Part shown: positions 36,242-45,854 of the stretch, one piece after another
How the letters are laid out: each line of letters opens with the position of its first letter
Position numbering within the stretch: the stretch's first letter is position 1
The notes under the pieces: generated by a model
What the model saw: the letters and a program-made list of their open reading frames with translations, nothing else
The model's database searches: none
What the model was told of the DNA's origin: nothing
Position numbers and translations under genes: made by a program
Assembly: GCA_963746255.1 (NCBI GenBank)
Contig: CAVVAJ010000009.1
Location: forward strand, 372,001-436,000
Source: DAOVXM01 sp963746255
Lineage (GTDB): Bacteria > Chloroflexota > Anaerolineae > Anaerolineales > UBA4823
Direction: 5' to 3'
DNA length: 64,000 bases

Positions 36242-37448
36242 TTAATTCAATATACTCCGTAAAGTACTGCAGACATGTTCTACTTGTTCTTCATCCATAA
36301 CACTGGAAAAAGGTAAGGCTAGACTCCGCTGCCCCATATCTTCTGTGATGGGGAAATCAGCTAGCCGATAATTTAAAGCGCTCGACCATATACGGTTGAA
36401 GATGGATCGGTAGGAAATAGGGTCTAGCAGGGATACCATGCTCACCCAATTTCGCCGCGATTTCATCTCGCGAGTGGCTAGCTTGGAACCGGATAACATA
36501 TACGAACCAGCTCATACGAGTTGTTGTCCTAACAACTTGTGGGACTTCTACATCTGCGAGATGCACCAATCTCTCCGTGTACCAGTCTGCAACTTGCTGG
36601 CGTTTGGCAAGCAGTTCCTCAATCCGTGAGAGTTGAACCCTGCCGATCGCAGCGCTGAGCTCGTCCAACCTATAGTTATATCCCAAGTGGGTGTGCTGCA
36701 GCCAAGTATCGCCGGGCGCTCGGCCTTGATTTCGGAGCGCCCGGATAATTTCCGCTAGCTGGTCATCGTCAGTGATGACGACCGCACCTTCTCCGGTGGT
36801 AATTTGTTTGTTGGGATAAAATGCAAATACGCCGCAATCTCCAAGCGTACCCGCTAATTTTCCCTGATATTCTGCTCCCAGCGCTTCGCATGAATCTTCG
36901 ATCACTTTCAATCCCCAATTATTCGCAATCGAGTTGATAGCCTGCATGTCCGCAGGCTGGCCGAACACGTCGACCGGAAGGATCCCCTTAAGGCGGAATT
37001 TCCCGTCCATTCCTCTCCTAGGTAGCCATTTTTGAGCTTGCGGGCCGCCCTGCATCAGCGCTTGAGCAGCGTCCTGTACTTGTTCGACATCGATATTCCC
37101 AGTTTGCGGATCGACATCGACAAAAACCGGTACTGCCCGTTCGAAGAGCAGCACATTGGCTGAGGCTACAAACGAAAATGGCGTTGTTATCACCAAGTCA
37201 CGCTGCTCAGGATCGCTATCCCCGATACCTAAGCCGCGGACGCAGAGGTGCAGCCCCGCAGTTCCGGAGTTTACACCGATGACATTACGAACACCGGTGT
37301 ATTCGGCGAAAGCCCGCTCGAAATACTGGATTTCTCTTCCCATACTGAGGCTTGTTGTTCCCATCACCTTGGCAACCGCTTCCCTCTCAGCATCGGTAAT
37401 GTCAGGTGAAGACATAGGCATAGAGTATTTTGGTTGTTTTTTACTCAA
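36242..37448 (-). CDS. DegT/DnrJ/EryC1/StrS sugar aminotransferase (PglE-like), with an apparent 1-base frameshift
   Basis: The PLP enzyme has NSGTAGLHLCVRGLGIG, VIEDSCEALGAEYQGK and AFYPNKQITTGEGA, whose Lys is the Schiff-base residue. It transfers an amino group from glutamate to a keto-sugar nucleotide, typically UDP-4-keto-6-deoxy sugars. The frame breaks at an extra A in the AAA at 36372-36374. Skipping it gives ERFNYRLADFPITEDMG and the normal tail LALPFSSVMDEEQVEHV to 36242. TTG 37448 (MSKKQPKYSMPMSSPDI) with GAGG upstream is chosen; the frame is open to 37505. It lies between the lipoyl-acyltransferase fusion and UbiA. Confidence 0.88.
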
Positions 37449-37525
37449 GGCAATATCCTCAAGATGGCTGTAGATATTTACTGATGGATAGCAAGCTGAT
37501 GTCAAAGGGGGTAAATTGTCGATGA

Positions 37526-38617
37526 CTACATTGGCCAGATCGCCCCAGCTTTTACAATGCTTTTCTCCGGCACATTTCCCTTAACGGTCGCACCGTTACC
37601 GACGAGTGAACCCGCTCCGATATTTGTGCAGAGATTGATAGTCGCTCCCATCCCGATGAGCGCTTCTCTCTCGATTATCACGCCACCTGCCAAAATTGCA
37701 CCCGGTGAGATGTTGACCACTTCATCAATCACGCAATCATGCGAGACGATCGCTCCGGTGTTGATAATTGATCCGAATCCGATCTTTACATCGCTGCCGA
37801 CATATGCGTGGGGAAAAACCTGCACCCCGGCTGCTATGGTTGCACCCGGCTCGATGTATGCGGTTGGGTGGACTAATGTGGGGCATCCAAAGCCGGCTTC
37901 TGTCAAACGCTGGAATACTTGAACCCGGATGTGTACATTTCCGATCCCACCCACCGCGTTAACCGCCAGGTGGATCCCTTGAGCATATAGCTCTGATAGC
38001 AGTTCTGCTCCACCCAGTACTGAAATACCCATGATTTTAGAATTGACTGGCAAGTTATCATCAAGAAGGCCGGCAATGTCATATGTGTGCAAAGCGCGAA
38101 TTAAATCGATGATCGATTTTCCATGGCCTCCACCGCCATAAATTAAAATCGCGCGGCTATCGAATTTGTTCTCAAGGGGTGATCCAGATGTCTGCGCGGA
38201 ATCAGTGGTGATTTTTTTTATCATCGGAACGGTGATCAGCGGTCCTACAGGCAGCGTTGATAGATCAAGACCTGCCTGTTGGGCCAGCGTGAGTGCTGGT
38301 TGCGTGATGCGAAGATCTTTGGGAATAATATCAGTGTCCGATCCTGATCCAAGCTCATGATCATCTGGCTCCCAATCGGGGGTATCTGATAGGAAGCAAA
38401 GACGAACTCCTGCTGGCACGAGTTGGCCTGCAGCGAAATTTAACCCGATTACATACCCTTGGGTGTCAGCTGTAAGCTCGGCGGTTGATTTGGTAGTCTC
38501 CAGCACACAGAGCACATCACCAGCTTCAACAAATTGACCTTCCTGCACGTGCAGCGCGGCCAATAGGGCTTCGAGTTCGTTGGTATTCAACAGCGGGATG
38601 TTTACTGGTTTGGGCAT
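37526..38617 (-). CDS. Lipoyl domain - E1/E3-binding-like segment - PglD/NeuD acyltransferase fusion
   Basis: The 363-residue protein has three parts. Residues 1-80 are a biotin/lipoyl domain with VLCVLETTKSTAEL, whose Lys43 would carry lipoate. Residues about 103-136 (ITQPALTLAQQAGLDLSTLP...) resemble the peripheral subunit-binding domain of E2 proteins. Residues 155-363 are a sugar O/N-acyltransferase of the PglD/NeuD family, with GGGGHGKSIIDLI at the start and a left-handed beta-helix holding INTGAIVSHDCVIDE, where His293 matches the catalytic base. It lies 49 bases after E1 beta. Inferred role: acyl transfer to a UDP-amino sugar from the fused lipoyl arm. Domain calls are firm; the coupling is inference. 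Confidence 0.88.
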   Translation of the reverse strand: MPKPVNIPLLNTNELEALLAALHVQEGQFVEAGDVLCVLETTKSTAELTADTQGYVIGLNFAAGQLVPAGVRLCFLSDTPDWEPDDHELGSGSDTDIIPKDLRITQPALTLAQQAGLDLSTLPVGPLITVPMIKKITTDSAQTSGSPLENKFDSRAILIYGGGGHGKSIIDLIRALHTYDIAGLLDDNLPVNSKIMGISVLGGAELLSELYAQGIHLAVNAVGGIGNVHIRVQVFQRLTEAGFGCPTLVHPTAYIEPGATIAAGVQVFPHAYVGSDVKIGFGSIINTGAIVSHDCVIDEVVNISPGAILAGGVIIEREALIGMGATINLCTNIGAGSLVGNGATVKGNVPEKSIVKAGAIWPM

Positions 38618-38666
38618 AGGTAGGTTTATACCATGAGATCTTTATGGTTGTGGGGTGTATTTCTGT

Positions 38667-39716
38667 TCACAAGATGGTCAGAGCGGCTTGAACAATATCG
38701 TCGATTTGCGGCATTACCGTGGTCTCGAGTATACTGGACGCGGGAACAGGCAGATTTCGCGCCGCTACTCTCTTGCAGGACTGCATACCGATTCCAAGGG
38801 TTTCACTAACTTGGGCTAAGATTTCTGCACCCCAACCTGCTGTGCGCGTCCCTTCCTCGATTAATAGTAAATGACTTGACTTTCTAACTGCGGAAACGAT
38901 CGGTTCTATGTCATAGGGTGAAAGCTGTGTTGGAACGATCAGCTCGGTAAATATTTCGTGTTGGAAAGCGAGATCTTGAACAGCCTGGCGTGCCAATTCA
39001 GCCATATATCCATAAGCGACCAGAGTGAGTACAGGTTCCGGTGCTGCTCGTACCTGGAGGCTGTAGGTTGGTGTATATTTTCCAAACGTGGCTGAGCTCT
39101 CGAAAATTTGGACTGAAAATTCTTGCGATGTATCACCTGGCAGTAATCGAGAAGCGTAGAGCAGTTTATTCTCAATGAAGAGCACCGGTTCTTCGGTTTC
39201 AAGAATTGCTTGGCTAAGCAGTCTTCCAGGCGAGCCAAGCGCCGTTGGAGCAATCACCCTCAAACCTGGTACACCAATAAAATGTTTCTCTAAGGTTTGG
39301 CTGTGAGTTGGGCCGTATCCCCTGCGCCCACCCATGGGTGTTCTGATGACCATCGGGACGGTCACTTGCTCGTTGTACATCCATCTGAACTTGGCGATGT
39401 GGTTGATGATTTGGTCGGCGGCCAGTGTTAGGAAATCGCCGAACATTATCTCTACTACCGGACGCAAACCGCGCAGAGCCATACCAGCGGCGATGCCGGT
39501 TATGCCTGCTTCGGAGATTGGGGTCGTCAGCACCCGGGACGGATATCTTGTCGATAACCCACGGGTTACTTTGAATGCCCCCCCATATGGGTCAAGTACG
39601 TCTTCACCCAACAAATAGACACTCTCATTAGCATCAAAAGACTGCATTAACCCCTGGTTCAAGTCTTTCAAGACTGTGGATGGCACTTTCGATCCGTATC
39701 CCTTAGCTTTGTTCAT
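38667..39716 (-). CDS. 2-oxoacid dehydrogenase E1 component, beta subunit
   Basis: The 349-residue protein matches PdhB/AcoB-type E1 beta: GEDVLDPYGGAFKVTRGL, TPISEAGITGIAAGMAL (Glu69 aligns with the glutamate that activates thiamine diphosphate), GPTHSQTLEKHF, and a C-terminal transketolase-like domain with LLIEEGTRTAGWGAEI. With E1 alpha it decarboxylates a 2-oxoacid and reductively acylates a lipoyl arm. Its ATG overlaps the alpha stop (ATGA). No conventional E2 or E3 gene is nearby; the next gene is the lipoyl-PglD fusion. The oxoacid cannot be read from sequence. Confidence 0.93.
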   Translation of the reverse strand: MNKAKGYGSKVPSTVLKDLNQGLMQSFDANESVYLLGEDVLDPYGGAFKVTRGLSTRYPSRVLTTPISEAGITGIAAGMALRGLRPVVEIMFGDFLTLAADQIINHIAKFRWMYNEQVTVPMVIRTPMGGRRGYGPTHSQTLEKHFIGVPGLRVIAPTALGSPGRLLSQAILETEEPVLFIENKLLYASRLLPGDTSQEFSVQIFESSATFGKYTPTYSLQVRAAPEPVLTLVAYGYMAELARQAVQDLAFQHEIFTELIVPTQLSPYDIEPIVSAVRKSSHLLLIEEGTRTAGWGAEILAQVSETLGIGMQSCKRVAARNLPVPASSILETTVMPQIDDIVQAALTIL

Positions 39717-40606
39717 ATCGATTTGATGTCTGGGTATGGATCATTGAATGCCTGCAGATATGCTGCGGCTATCTCGTTATCTACTGATAACTGGATAGCA
39801 AGCCTTTGGTGTGGGTCTAGCTGTCGAGCCTGATAAGAAAGCGGATCGTGGTTCTGGCGCAGTTCACTAATCACCTCGACAGATCGGGTGTCATCACCCT
39901 TGGAATGTGGTCCGAACCGGTGAGTGTGGAGTATTATGGCTTGTGGGCGGTTTGCATCCCGAATCTCTGCGATGCTTTGTCCAGCAAGCGATAGAATCTC
40001 TGTCACGTCACATGTTTCTATCTCTTGAGCAGGAATACCAAATGCCGCGAATCGTGCCTTAATCTCACCCGCCAATGAAAGATCGCTGGGGGTCGTTTGG
40101 GCGATATGGTTGTTTTCCAGAATGAACAATATTGGGACCTGCCACAAAGCTGCCATATTTAACGATTCGTAAAGTACACCCTGCCCCAACGTACCGTCAC
40201 CCAGGAAAACCGCGCTGACTACACTGCTGGCCTTGAATTTTTCGGCCAGAGCCATTCCGGTCGCAACGGGCGTGATGCCACCCTGGATACCATTCGAATA
40301 AAAGTTTCGGTACTGCAGATGTTGTGATCCGCCTCTACCCCCGCACACGCCGGTCTCTTTGCCCATCAGTTCCGCAAACAAGGCGCGCGGTTCTCCACCA
40401 TACGCTAGGAAATGTCCATGACAGCGATGGTTGCTGAAGATGATATCGTCTTCCCGTAGACTGTAAATTACCCCAACCGCGTTCGCTTCCTGCCCAATGT
40501 AGGTATGGGTAGTTCCACTAAAAACACCTTCAGAGAACTTTTCAAGAACGGTTTCTTCAAAACGGCGGATGCGATATAGCTCGCGGTAAACGTTTTCGGG
40601 GTCCAC
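39713..40606 (-). CDS. 2-oxoacid dehydrogenase E1 component, alpha subunit
   Basis: The 297-residue, GTG-started protein has HTYIGQEANAVGV, FSNHRCHGHFLAYGG, GGRGGSQHL and the thiamine diphosphate motif from GDG (136-138) to NN (165-166). These define E1 alpha of the pyruvate/acetoin/branched-chain type. At under 300 residues it is shorter than typical PdhA (about 330-360), lacking part of the N- and C-terminal extensions; acetoin-type E1 alpha proteins are closer in size. It lies 41 bases after the EamA gene and is coupled to E1 beta. Confidence 0.92.
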   Translation of the reverse strand: MDPENVYRELYRIRRFEETVLEKFSEGVFSGTTHTYIGQEANAVGVIYSLREDDIIFSNHRCHGHFLAYGGEPRALFAELMGKETGVCGGRGGSQHLQYRNFYSNGIQGGITPVATGMALAEKFKASSVVSAVFLGDGTLGQGVLYESLNMAALWQVPILFILENNHIAQTTPSDLSLAGEIKARFAAFGIPAQEIETCDVTEILSLAGQSIAEIRDANRPQAIILHTHRFGPHSKGDDTRSVEVISELRQNHDPLSYQARQLDPHQRLAIQLSVDNEIAAAYLQAFNDPYPDIKSI

Positions 40607-40647
40607 TGGGTATTATCTCCCATCCTCTTCTTGTTGATAATTATACA

Positions 40648-41550
40648 TTAGGTCACGAACAGCAATGCTACCCCTGCAACTGCAACAAACGTTCCGGCCA
40701 CAGCTTGCCAGCCAAAGCGTTCTTTGAAGATAAAATACCCTATTGGCAGCAGGAAAACCGGCGGCAGCGCCATCAAAGTACTGGCAATTCCTACTTCGGT
40801 CAACTGGATCGCCACCAGTGAAGCTGTAACCCCGAGAAAGGGCCCCGTGATCGAACCTCCTAGGATGAAGTAGATCCCTCGTGGGTGGTCGGCCAGTGTG
40901 ATGACAGTTTGCCTCGCCTGGCGTCTGATGATGGTATAAGTCCATAGTACGGTCGTCGCTGCCAGCATGCGGATTAATGTCCCGGATATCGCTGGAAAAT
41001 CACCGGCCAAACCGATTTTTGCCGTTATCAATCCTCCTGCTTGTCCTGCTGCTGCGCATAAGCCAAGCAGTATCCCGACAAAATAAGTTCGCGTGTCAGT
41101 AGCATTCCGAGCTTTTTTGCCGTTCCGTTCCAATACGACCCATGCTATCCCACTTAAGGTTAGGGAAATACCGAGCAGTTCCACTGCAGATAATCTTTCA
41201 CCGAGAAAAACCCACGCTAGTATCGTTGAAAATATCGGTGCCATGCTCATCATGAGCATGGACAACCGTGCCCCAATCAGCACAAATGCCTGGAATAAGA
41301 ACGCATCTCCAAGTGCCAGTCCAATGATGCCGGAAAGTGATAACCAGAAAGCGCGTTCGCCTGATATTGGAAATGGTAATGCAACCCCGGCAATCAGATG
41401 GGCTGTCACGACGAGAATTACAGCAAATACCAGCCGTGTGCGGTTCACAACAACCGAACCTACCTCGCGGCCAGCTAGTGTGAACTGGGTAGATGTTGCC
41501 GAAAAAAGTACCGATGTTGCCAGTGCGGCTAATTCCCCTAAATAGGTCAA
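40648..41550 (-). CDS. EamA/DMT-family transporter
   Basis: The 300-residue protein has ten predicted helices in two EamA repeats, the first ending in IFSTILAWVFLGERLS and the second in VFLLPIGYFIFKERFG, the usual repeat signature. Family members export metabolites or move sugar-nucleotide-like and lipid-linked compounds. A TTG start at 41550 preceded by AGGAG is used. It lies between the sugar transferase and E1 genes and could export or flip a product of this cluster, but that is only positional inference. Confidence 0.85.
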   Translation of the reverse strand: MTYLGELAALATSVLFSATSTQFTLAGREVGSVVVNRTRLVFAVILVVTAHLIAGVALPFPISGERAFWLSLSGIIGLALGDAFLFQAFVLIGARLSMLMMSMAPIFSTILAWVFLGERLSAVELLGISLTLSGIAWVVLERNGKKARNATDTRTYFVGILLGLCAAAGQAGGLITAKIGLAGDFPAISGTLIRMLAATTVLWTYTIIRRQARQTVITLADHPRGIYFILGGSITGPFLGVTASLVAIQLTEVGIASTLMALPPVFLLPIGYFIFKERFGWQAVAGTFVAVAGVALLFVT

Positions 41551-41633
41551 TGATCGCTCCTGTGGGTGTATTCTATTTGTTTCATAGCAAGAAATTGGGG
41601 TTCAAGCGAATAATGGGGGGTTGTGTCTACTCA

Positions 41634-42251
41634 CTATGGTTTGTCCCCTCGAAATTCTTCGGCTGTGGCATGTCCGGGTTGGCTGATCCCTTCTCTCTTG
41701 AGCACCTTCCAGAATGATAGTCCCAATATTTTCAGGTCCAGCCCCAGGGACCAGTGATCAACGTACCACACATCTAGTGCAAATTTGTCCTGCCACGTAA
41801 GCGCATTCCTTCCATTTATCTGTGCCCACCCGGTGATACCAGGCAGCACATCATGTCTGCGAGCTTGCTCTTGGGAGTAGCGTTCTAAATAACTCATCAA
41901 AAGTGGTCTGGGACCAACCAGGCTCATTTTCCCGGAGAAGACCAGAAACAGTTCGGGTAGTTCATCCAGACTGGCAGCCCGCAGAAATCGACCCAAACCG
42001 GTTAGGCGATCATTATCGGGAAGGAGGTTGCCTTCGCGATCTTTATCCTCATTCATAGTGCGGAATTTGAAGATTGTGAATGGTTCTCCTCTAAAACCAG
42101 GTCGTTTTTGGCGGAAGAAAATTGGGTTGCCTAGTTTCCAGTAAACCAGTGTGGTGATAATTATAAAGAGCGGTGAGATGATTATCATCCCAGGTATGGT
42201 GATGATCAAATCCAATATTCTTTTTGAGCGGGGTATTTTGGCTGGAAACAT
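41634..42251 (-). CDS. Bacterial sugar transferase (PglC-like phosphoglycosyl transferase)
   Basis: The 205-residue monotopic protein has an N-terminal re-entrant helix (ILDLIITIPGMIIISPLFII), FKFRTM, the catalytic Asp-Glu pair in SLDELPELF, GKMSLVGPRPL and PGITGWAQINGRN. It transfers a phospho-sugar from a UDP-sugar to undecaprenyl phosphate. The size is that of PglC, whose substrate is UDP-diacetylbacillosamine, rather than the longer WbaP type. With the PglD-like and PglE-like genes downstream this suggests a modified amino-sugar as substrate. It starts 47 bases after mfd. Confidence 0.93.
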   Translation of the reverse strand: MFPAKIPRSKRILDLIITIPGMIIISPLFIIITTLVYWKLGNPIFFRQKRPGFRGEPFTIFKFRTMNEDKDREGNLLPDNDRLTGLGRFLRAASLDELPELFLVFSGKMSLVGPRPLLMSYLERYSQEQARRHDVLPGITGWAQINGRNALTWQDKFALDVWYVDHWSLGLDLKILGLSFWKVLKREGISQPGHATAEEFRGDKP

Positions 42252-42298
42252 AATAGTTCAGTAATCAATTTGTACTGCTTAATTGGTTTTTTATTTCT

Positions 42299-45200
42299 TT
42301 ATTGGTTTGTTTGGTAAGCAGAGAGCTTTTCTATAACCCTGAAGATTTCGTCCCGCCAGTTTTCGAGATGTCGATATGGCATCCAGAGCGCAGTCTTTCC
42401 AATACGTACATTGGGACTCATATTGGGCAGTCCGTTGGGAACTTGGGCGAACGGGAAGCGGAAAACCAGCTGCCCGTTTTCATGGCTGACCGAGGCAAGC
42501 CCAACTTTATGCGCATTAATTTTAACTTTCAATTGGTAGATTAAGTTATTGAGTTCGAGTGGTAGAGGACCAAACCGGTCCTCAAATTCGGTGCTGAGTG
42601 CTTGTACCTCAACAATCGAATGGATTTCAGCCATCCGTCGATATAAATGTAATCTCATATTCTTATCCGCCACGTAACTGGCAGGTATACCCGTTGGGAT
42701 TGGTAGATCAACATTAACTGGGATAGAGAGCTCCGTACTAATTTGTGCGATCGGAACAATTTTAGTTTGGGGACTATCTACCCGTATTCGGCGAACTGCT
42801 TCGGCAAGCAGCCGGGTATATAGATGGAAACCAACAGCAGCGATATTACCGTGTTGGCGCGTGCCGATTAAATCTCCGGCGCCGCGAATCTCTAAATCGC
42901 GCATGGCGATAGAAAAACCTGCCCCGAGTTGCGTGTTCTCGGCAAGTGTTTCTAGCCGCTGGTGGCCTTCCTGAGAGGGCATTCGGCGTGGATGGCGGAA
43001 GAAATAAGTATACGCCCGCTGTGCTCCTCGGCCTACCCTGCCGCGCAGCTGGTATAACTGCGCCAGACCAAATGTGTCTGCCCGGTCAACGATCAGCGTG
43101 TTTGCGTTGGGGATGTCAAGCCCTGATTCTATAATGGAAGTGCTTAGCAGCACATCGACCTCTCCAGCGGAGAATTCCCTCATCACATCCGAGAGCTGGT
43201 TCTCGGGCATTTGACCATGTGCAACAGCAATCTGTACTTCTGGAACCAGCTTCCACAAGTGCTGTTTCATGCCATTGATTGTTTGAACTCGGTTATGGAC
43301 AAAGAAAACCTGGCCTCCCCGCTCATGTTCTCGTAAAATGGCCTGCCTCACCAGACGGGGTGAGTACGGTCCGACATGAGTGACAATCGGCAGGCGTTCC
43401 TCGGGGGGAGTATTAATGGTGGATATATCCCGTACGCCGGTTAGGGTCATGTAGAGTGTGCGGGGGATTGGTGTTGCGGTCATCGTCAGTACATCAACTT
43501 CTGTGCGCAATTTCTTGAGTGATTCCTTGTGTGTCACACCGAATCGCTGTTCCTCATCGATGATCAGCAGTCCCAGGTCTTTGAAATCGACATCACTAGA
43601 AAGCAGGCGGTGGGTTCCGATTACGATATCGACTGAGCCAGCCGCCAGTCGTGATAGGATCTCTTTTTGCTGCTGGAAAGTTCGGAACCGTGACAACATT
43701 TCAACCATAACTGGGTACGCTGCTAAACGTTCCCGGAAAGTCTCATAGTGCTGTTGTGCTAGAACGGTCGTAGGTACCAATATTGCCACCTGTTTGCCGT
43801 CCATCACTGCTTTGAAAGCTGCTCGCAAAGCCACCTCAGTTTTTCCATAACCAACATCACCACAGATCAAGCGATCCATCGGCCGCGGGGTTTCCATGTC
43901 CGATTTTACTTCTGCTAGTACTCGTATTTGGTCTTCGGTCTCAATGTATGGAAAGCTGGCTTCCAGCTCTTGCTGCCAATGGGTATCAGACGCGAATGCA
44001 AACCCATTTACTACACTGCGTTGGGCGTACAGTTCAAGCAGTTCTTCGGCGACCTCTTGAACGGCCTCTTTCACATGAGTTTTAACAGTACGCCATTCCG
44101 TTCCACCGAGACGGCTCAATTTTGGATTTCGTCTATCTGGGCCAAGGTAGCGGCTAATTCGATCTGCCTGGTGGACTGGCACATACAGCTGGGCTTCATC
44201 CGCGTACTCGACCCGCATGTATTCCCGCTCAATGGCGTCAATCGTACGATTCACCAAACCAGTGAAGCAGCCGATACCGTGGTCAACATGTACGACATAG
44301 TCGCCAGGCTGCAAATCTGTATAGTGAGCTTCTGGCGCTTCTGCAACCGGGCGATGTCGCTGGCGTGGCTCAGGCCTGCGCCAGCCAAATATTTCTCCAT
44401 CCGTATACAGGTGCTGATCCCCTTGCCCGATTGGGTTGAACCGCCAGCCTTCCGACAAACTGCCCTGGATAAACTGAGGTTCAGTTGCCAGTAGAGTTGA
44501 TCCGTTATCAGAGATTAGATGCTTCTTTTGCTCCCCCCAAAGCGCTTGCAGCCGCGCGGATTGACGTGAGACGACATAAATCTTATCACCTGCCAGATAT
44601 TCGCCGATCAGATGCTCCATGAACAATTTTAACTTGCCCCCAAAACGCCGCCCGGCAGAGAACTGGTCTGCGATGCTTGGCAGGAGCTGTGAGTCGTCAT
44701 ATATGTCAGCACTCCCATTGAATTCCGAGACACTATCATGGGAAGAGTAATCCGGCATATCATCTTCACTGGAGAGACCATTACCGAGCTCAATCGTGGT
44801 GAGATGATGCATTGAATCTTCTAGCTCGCTGAATGTCAGGTACGGCACCGGTGTATCTGCCGTTAATATTCCTTCCTTGATATAGTCGCGCCGCAAATTT
44901 AACGCTTGCTCTTCCACCTCGCTGATTGATTCGCTGATAGCTTGCCAGCTGTCAATCATGATAATCGCTTGGCGTGGCAAATAATCCAAGATCGTGGCAG
45001 GGGTGGGGTGCAGAAGCGGTATATGCTGTTCTGATGGCTCGTCAAGCGGCATTGAGCTATTCTCATCGCAAAGGAATTCTCTTGCCGGTGTGACCAACAA
45101 TCGTACACTGGTACCTGTCGTGCGCTGGGTAGCAGGATCAAAGTAACGCAATCTATCGATTTCATCCCCGAAGTACTCAATTCGTGTTGGTAGCTGATCG

Positions 45201-45778
45201 GCTGGAGGCCAGATATCCAGCAACCCCCCCCGGCGAGCAAATCTACCAGGAGAGATCACAGTATTCACCGGCTCATAACCAAGTTTCACTAATGTTCTGC
45301 TGAGTTCTCCAGGCGGCAGGACTTGTTCAGGTTTCAGCGTGCGGGTAGCTGTTAGGAATTCCCTCCGGGGGATCGTGCGCGTCATTACTGCCCGGGCAGA
45401 ACATACCAGGATTGGGGCGCGCTCAGGTTTGCTGATAGCTGGGATGTGGTAGCTGGCTAATGTAGTGATTGCCAATAGTCGATCCCGACGTGTGGTTTCG
45501 CCCCATCCGCCGCGCTCATAAAACAGCGGGTTTGGTTCCGGGAAATATAATCTCTCCGTTTTGGGTGCCCAGATGGCTAATTCGTCCAGCAGGGTCAATG
45601 CATGGTCAGCGCGGTCCGTAATCAACATCGTTGGCTGATTGAAGTGCGTGTGCAGTGCTGTTACTACCGGTAAACGGGCGGCACGCCGCAATCCGAGTGC
45701 AGTTCTTTGCTTACCCGCGTCGGAGAAATCGCGCGATTGAAAAGCGGCTGCTTGTATTTTTTGAACTAATGCTTCCAT
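42299..45778 (-). CDS. mfd: Transcription-repair coupling factor
   Basis: The 1159-residue ATPase frees RNA polymerase stalled at lesions and recruits UvrA. It contains a UvrB-like N-terminal region (SPGRFARRGGLLDIWPP), the polymerase-interacting domain (LQPGDYVVHVDHGIGCFTGL), helicase motifs GDVGYGKTEVALRAAF and IIDEEQRFGVTHKE, and the translocation motif QLRGRVGRGAQRAYTYFF. A C-terminal TRCF domain is present. The length is normal. It lies between pth and the sugar transferase in the same direction. Confidence 0.97.
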   Translation of the reverse strand: MEALVQKIQAAAFQSRDFSDAGKQRTALGLRRAARLPVVTALHTHFNQPTMLITDRADHALTLLDELAIWAPKTERLYFPEPNPLFYERGGWGETTRRDRLLAITTLASYHIPAISKPERAPILVCSARAVMTRTIPRREFLTATRTLKPEQVLPPGELSRTLVKLGYEPVNTVISPGRFARRGGLLDIWPPADQLPTRIEYFGDEIDRLRYFDPATQRTTGTSVRLLVTPAREFLCDENSSMPLDEPSEQHIPLLHPTPATILDYLPRQAIIMIDSWQAISESISEVEEQALNLRRDYIKEGILTADTPVPYLTFSELEDSMHHLTTIELGNGLSSEDDMPDYSSHDSVSEFNGSADIYDDSQLLPSIADQFSAGRRFGGKLKLFMEHLIGEYLAGDKIYVVSRQSARLQALWGEQKKHLISDNGSTLLATEPQFIQGSLSEGWRFNPIGQGDQHLYTDGEIFGWRRPEPRQRHRPVAEAPEAHYTDLQPGDYVVHVDHGIGCFTGLVNRTIDAIEREYMRVEYADEAQLYVPVHQADRISRYLGPDRRNPKLSRLGGTEWRTVKTHVKEAVQEVAEELLELYAQRSVVNGFAFASDTHWQQELEASFPYIETEDQIRVLAEVKSDMETPRPMDRLICGDVGYGKTEVALRAAFKAVMDGKQVAILVPTTVLAQQHYETFRERLAAYPVMVEMLSRFRTFQQQKEILSRLAAGSVDIVIGTHRLLSSDVDFKDLGLLIIDEEQRFGVTHKESLKKLRTEVDVLTMTATPIPRTLYMTLTGVRDISTINTPPEERLPIVTHVGPYSPRLVRQAILREHERGGQVFFVHNRVQTINGMKQHLWKLVPEVQIAVAHGQMPENQLSDVMREFSAGEVDVLLSTSIIESGLDIPNANTLIVDRADTFGLAQLYQLRGRVGRGAQRAYTYFFRHPRRMPSQEGHQRLETLAENTQLGAGFSIAMRDLEIRGAGDLIGTRQHGNIAAVGFHLYTRLLAEAVRRIRVDSPQTKIVPIAQISTELSIPVNVDLPIPTGIPASYVADKNMRLHLYRRMAEIHSIVEVQALSTEFEDRFGPLPLELNNLIYQLKVKINAHKVGLASVSHENGQLVFRFPFAQVPNGLPNMSPNVRIGKTALWMPYRHLENWRDEIFRVIEKLSAYQTNQ

Positions 45779-45854
45779 AGCTTATTCAATTACTTCCCAT
45801 CCATGCGCTTACCATGGTAGAACACTTCTTGGGGGTGAGCTTTATATATCCTGG

